NCBI GenBank assembly: GCA_027622275.1
Contig: JAQBZB010000003.1
Coordinates: 36,332 to 100,331 of the forward strand
Direction: 5' to 3'
Length of the DNA stretch: 64,000 bases
From: Planctomycetota bacterium
GTDB taxonomy: Bacteria > Planctomycetota > Planctomycetia > Pirellulales > Pirellulaceae
Shown here: positions 61,101-64,000 of the stretch, in pieces
Position numbering within the stretch: the stretch's first letter is position 1
How the letters are laid out: each line of letters begins with the position of its first letter
Position numbers and translations under genes: made by a program
The notes under the pieces: generated by a model
The model's database searches: none
What the model was told of the DNA's origin: nothing
What the model saw: only the letters and a program-made list of their open reading frames with translations

Positions 61101-64000
61101 TTGCATTCGGGGGCGCTGCTGGAAGAGCACGCGTTGGTCAGCTACCAATCGCTGGGCCTCCAGCGCGGTGTGTCCCTGCACTACGACTCGCTGCGTGCCG
61201 ACCCGCGACCGATCTTCCACTTCAACGCGCTGAATGTGTCCGGCACTGAGATGCTCGTCGCCTCGCTGGATGTCAGCCGCGGTGACTTGGAAATCCAAGT
61301 GCCCGGTTTCGCAGGCACACAGTTCGGCTTGCAAGGCGGCGAACACTTCTGGGACTTGCCGCCAGGCACCAACGATGTCGACGCGGCGATGCAAGTCGAT
61401 CTGCGCGATCAGCCGACTGGCGTGTATGACTTCAACGTCACCTTCGGGCCGAGGCGCTTCAATGGCACCCGGTTCACTGGTGCTGCGACTCAGTTCTCCA
61501 CGTCCGTCGCCATCATCAATTCGATCAACAGCCCATTCGGCGCAGGCTGGGATCTGGCCGGTCTGCAACAAGTGATCGAGAATCCCGATGGCTCGGTCAT
61601 GCTGATTGACGGCGGCGGCACCGAATTGCAATTCACGCCTCAAGGGATTGGGCAACCCTTCGATTCGCCCGCTGGCGATTTCTCGACGTTCGAGCAGCTC
61701 GGCGACGGCACCTATCGGCGGACCTTCACCGATCAGACGGTCGTGCAATTCAATGCCGACAACCAGATCGCGTCAGTGACAGACCGCAACAACAATCAGA
61801 CGGTCTTCAGCTACGATGCCGAGGGCTTCATCGCCAACATCGTCGATCCGGTGGGGCTGGCCACAACATTCACGCGCACCGGTGACCGTATCACCAAGAT
61901 CACCGACCCCGCCGCACGCGAAACGACTCTCCAGTTCGATGCGGCGGGCGATCTGATCCGCATCACCGATCCTGACGGCACATCGCGGCAGTTCAGTTAC
62001 GACGATGCGCACCATCTCACCCAGGAAATCAATAAGCGCGGCTTTAGCGAAGAAGCCGTGTACGGATTCCACGGTCGCGTCGTCGAAAACATTCGCAAGG
62101 ACGGCACACGCAGCGTGTTTGAACCAGCACAGACGATTGGCTTGTTCCCGGCCGAGTTGACTTCGCATCCCGACACCGCACCGGTGATTCAGGTCGACAA
62201 CGGCCAAGCCGTCGCGCGTTTTGCCGATCCCAACGGCAATGTCACAACATCGGTACTCGATCAGGCTGGGCAGATCGTTTCGCAATCAGATGATGAAGGC
62301 AACCTGCCATCACTGGTGCGGAACCGCGACAATCTTCCGGTGGTCACTACCAACGGTCGCGGCAACGCCACGTACCGCCAGTTCGACGAACGCGGGAATG
62401 TCACCCGCGTCACCTTGGAACAGAACGAACATTCACCGACGCTCTTCGACGGCCAGGCGCTGCTGTCGCCGGCCCGAGTCGAGATGGTTCGGCTCGGCGA
62501 CCTCGACAACGACGGCGATTTGGACGCCGTCGTCGGACATGGGACGACCTTGAATCTCAGCGGATCCTCCTCGATCGTCACAATCTTCGAAAACGACGAC
62601 GGCCGATTGACAAGGGTGTCGGACTTGAACGTTGCCAACGCCGGCACGGAAAACATCGCCTTGGCCGACGTCAACGGCGACAACATCCTGGACATCACCA
62701 TCGTCACGGGCGACAGCGCCAACGATCGCTTTCGTGTCATGCGAGGCAACGGCGATCTCACGTTCGGGTTTCTGACAACCTTTACGCTCGCTCTGAATCC
62801 GACCAGCGTCGCGTACGGCGATGTCAACGGTGACGGCAGCCCCGACGCAGTGATCTCGCGCGGCCTCAGTAGCGATGCGTTGCTGTTGATCAACGATGGT
62901 GCGGGCGCATTCACCCAGTTCACCATTCCTGTTGGTGATCGCACCGAGGATGTGCGACTGGCGGACTTGAACGGCGACGGGAACTTGGACGCCGTCTTCG
63001 CCGGGCAAAACACAGTTCGCTTCTTACCGGGGGACGGAAGCGGCAACTTCGCTCAAAGCGTGCGGCTGAACACCGGCAGCCAAATTCACGATGCGCTCGA
63101 AGTTGCCGACTTCAACGACGATGGCCGATTGGATGTGATCTCGTCCCTTATCGGCGGCGTGCAGTTCTTTGAGAATGACGGTCGCGGGGGCTTTATCGAG
63201 TCGGCCCTCACCACACCGGTGTCCGTCGAGCGGTTCGAGGATATCGCGGTGGCCGACCTGAACTTGGATGGCTTCGTCGATTTAGTAATTGCAGCCGCAT
63301 CTTCAAACGGTGCGCGCGTCTTCCTGAACAATGGATTGGGCTTCACCACGCAATCATCGTTTGTCCGGGCGGGAGAAAGACCGACTTCGCTGGCCCTGGG
63401 TGATCTCGATCAGGACGGCGATTTCGAACTGTTGGTCGGCAATCGAAATAGCAACGACCTGAGCGTCGTTTATGGAAAGGCCGATGGGTCGTTCTTGGAT
63501 AACCCAGGTCTGCCGGCATTCACGGGTACGAACCCTCGTCCGAGATCGCTGGAAATGGCCGACATCGATCGTGACGGCAACTTGGACATCGTCACGGCAT
63601 TGTTTTTCAACAACACCATTGCGGTGCAATTGGGCAACGGAGCGGGTGGATTCTCGGCAGCGCAGGAATTCCCTGCCACGGCCAGCCCTATCGACCTGGC
63701 GATCGGCGACGTAAACGCGGACGGCATTGCCGATGTCGTCGTGACGGAGAACGGTGCGGGACGAGCCGTCTTGTTGCTGGGACAGCCCGACGCCACGTTC
63801 GCCGCGCCGCAGCCGATCAACGGCACCGCCGCGGCGTTGAGTGTTGAGATAGCGGACGTCGACGGTGACGGCCACGCCGATCTCGTGCTCGCGGATGGTC
63901 TGGCCGTGGAAATCTTCTTTGGTCAAAGCGACGGCACGTTTCCGGATTCCGTCAAAGTCGACACCGTCAATGGCAACGGCCTGCTCGAAGATGACTATAT
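58179..64000 (+). CDS. Giant secreted LEPR-XLL protein with dockerin, RHS and FG-GAP repeats (3' end beyond window)
   Basis: ATG 58179 with AAAGGA upstream opens a frame that stays open to the window end (1940 codons seen). The basic N-terminus ends in LLLEQLEPRLLLNSDWQN, the LEPR-XLL signal of planctomycete giant proteins. A dockerin-like pair of EF-hand loops follows (NRLDVDNDRSVSPIDVLVIF, LDVNGDCFVSPLDALIVI; residues ~54-130). Cadherin/Ig-like and carboxypeptidase-like domains occupy ~130-950. RHS/YD-like units (TYRRTFTDQTVVQFNADNQI, FSYDAEGFIANIVDPVGLAT, LDQAGQIVSQSDDEGN) lie at ~1150-1410. From ~1430 there are many FG-GAP/VCBS repeats (DLDNDGDLDAVVG, DVNGDNILDITIV, DLNGDGNLDAVFA, DIDRDGNLDIVTA) with Ca2+-binding Asp residues. 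Probably a cell-surface or secreted adhesin or toxin-related protein. Confidence 0.9.
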   Translation, partial: MLQRHTGSPAKPKSSKRRGISRGFRRRVHRGLLLEQLEPRLLLNSDWQNPLNRLDVDNDRSVSPIDVLVIFNELNALIGTRVAGADGKLPVPNSQTAPPPFLDVNGDCFVSPLDALIVINALNEDFVPPVIVVGLLNDTAPGGTNDDQLTFDPTLSGTVSDRSGVKSLKVQVDGEPAIEAAFDLNGNFTFDPRLARDGSDDGPHTVSLVATDARNQSSIPQQFTFTLDTLAPVSDFDLDLAFDTAVIGDRLTTFSSVTIDGQTEPNAGVRIQGVGIDLAADAGGKFSIQDVALASGINTFAVRITDAAGNVGNQSERFVRAVSATAFALVEGTPFVVEVLQPVVIGNVGTPRQLAVNIETLLDTLADKTFVNDVVNVFVVDAADASQTLLDNGQPGTPVATFSETGTNLAAGIASLRGKELVLDVSSLATDNVQLLFQLLSGDADRNGLVVVDGIRNLTPGTTAQASLLANQPRSGALGGAIDLAGLSAAAQIDVQVANARFDSATGKFKASLTLNNRGPAVGRDLALVLRNLPAGVTIANPAAMDNGDPVLNLRPATGSGGLATGQTTKPIELEIDNPGNTRFALELDVLAGPPNRAPQLTPIDPIVMLPGEVFLQQLAATDADGDTLTFSLAPIVGQPPLPTLRLNADGLLEIRPRADQVGSVQFMVLVRDGALTTSQVVQLAVNADPITTTRVSGQILDTNSNPINGITVNIGSTSLLTDADGRFTLEAPLAGFDSDALQVHGEEFVGPEVFPFVAEKLPLLFKNNRDLLDGVNNVIDRPIFLPALDVAGGTTINPAQNVIVQQEIAPGEIAVVQVDAGTLKNQQGGDFTGVLSITEVPTNLTPAALPPNAFPDVVVTIQPGDMVFTQPAPLTLPNRAGFPPGTELDLFSINPVTGQFDNVGRGRVSANGQSITTIEGGIRNSSWHFFVSPAQEQANNDPANNSKNQDQLCNDCEGVARKSGQSVATSDVELHSGALLEEHALVSYQSLGLQRGVSLHYDSLRADPRPIFHFNALNVSGTEMLVASLDVSRGDLEIQVPGFAGTQFGLQGGEHFWDLPPGTNDVDAAMQVDLRDQPTGVYDFNVTFGPRRFNGTRFTGAATQFSTSVAIINSINSPFGAGWDLAGLQQVIENPDGSVMLIDGGGTELQFTPQGIGQPFDSPAGDFSTFEQLGDGTYRRTFTDQTVVQFNADNQIASVTDRNNNQTVFSYDAEGFIANIVDPVGLATTFTRTGDRITKITDPAARETTLQFDAAGDLIRITDPDGTSRQFSYDDAHHLTQEINKRGFSEEAVYGFHGRVVENIRKDGTRSVFEPAQTIGLFPAELTSHPDTAPVIQVDNGQAVARFADPNGNVTTSVLDQAGQIVSQSDDEGNLPSLVRNRDNLPVVTTNGRGNATYRQFDERGNVTRVTLEQNEHSPTLFDGQALLSPARVEMVRLGDLDNDGDLDAVVGHGTTLNLSGSSSIVTIFENDDGRLTRVSDLNVANAGTENIALADVNGDNILDITIVTGDSANDRFRVMRGNGDLTFGFLTTFTLALNPTSVAYGDVNGDGSPDAVISRGLSSDALLLINDGAGAFTQFTIPVGDRTEDVRLADLNGDGNLDAVFAGQNTVRFLPGDGSGNFAQSVRLNTGSQIHDALEVADFNDDGRLDVISSLIGGVQFFENDGRGGFIESALTTPVSVERFEDIAVADLNLDGFVDLVIAAASSNGARVFLNNGLGFTTQSSFVRAGERPTSLALGDLDQDGDFELLVGNRNSNDLSVVYGKADGSFLDNPGLPAFTGTNPRPRSLEMADIDRDGNLDIVTALFFNNTIAVQLGNGAGGFSAAQEFPATASPIDLAIGDVNADGIADVVVTENGAGRAVLLLGQPDATFAAPQPINGTAAALSVEIADVDGDGHADLVLADGLAVEIFFGQSDGTFPDSVKVDTVNGNGLLEDDY

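Noticed and set aside
1..64000. CRISPR array
   Set aside because: The repeats seen are dispersed palindromes of differing families, with no regular repeat-spacer series.

Overview
The window looks like a chromosomal segment of a planctomycete (Planctomycetota, probably Pirellulales-like). The evidence is two cytochrome-like DUF1549/DUF1553 plus DUF1501 gene pairs, a Ser/Thr kinase-FGE fusion next to a planctomycete-type ECF sigma factor, an NPYxxP membrane protein, an LEPR-XLL secreted giant protein with a dockerin-like domain, and a HemD-HemE fusion. No tRNA, rRNA or CRISPR array was recognised.

Layout. 1-2284: ssb (3' end only), rplI and dnaB form a replication/ribosome operon. 2284-10361: a decayed restriction/defence-like island with a PLD-SNF2 helicase and an Eco57I-like adenine methylase. 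Each is broken by one homopolymer indel and one in-frame TAG. A VapBC-type pair sits between them and an orphan antitoxin-like gene follows. 10536-16066 (minus strand): an ECF sigma factor, a kinase-FGE gene collapsed by an internal deletion, and small secreted or membrane proteins of unknown role. 16172-22395: a DUF1553/DUF1501 operon, a BNR-repeat sialidase-like protein and a DUF1501 remnant. 22415-28325: msrA, two tandem M24 peptidases, panD and a sodium:solute symporter, all on the minus strand. 28900-32500: a thioredoxin/TPR chaperone followed by a scrapyard (LRR fragment, group II intron RT relic, IS1182-like element). 32777-37463: a large repeat-containing single-pass membrane protein and a secreted partner. 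37467-43578: an SMP-30-like protein, a second DUF1553/DUF1501 operon and an NPYxxP membrane protein. 43771-51606: hemDE (minus) and then the SOS mutasome operon imuA-imuB-dnaE2 (plus), preceded by an 18-bp palindrome that is a good LexA-box candidate. 51603-57569: a TonB-dependent receptor, a transposase relic and a DPP-IV-like S9 peptidase. 58179-64000: the first 1940 codons of a giant LEPR-XLL/dockerin/RHS/FG-GAP protein that runs out of the window.

The most striking observation concerns short palindromic elements of about 58-117 bp from several unrelated families. They are scattered between genes, and four of them sit in frame inside the three genes of the imuA-imuB-dnaE2 operon (one in imuA, two in imuB, one in dnaE2). 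Two of these families have intergenic copies elsewhere in this window. This resembles the Rickettsia palindromic elements, but here the insertions are concentrated in one DNA-damage mutagenesis cassette.

All calls come from reading the sequence and from family knowledge. No database search was run.
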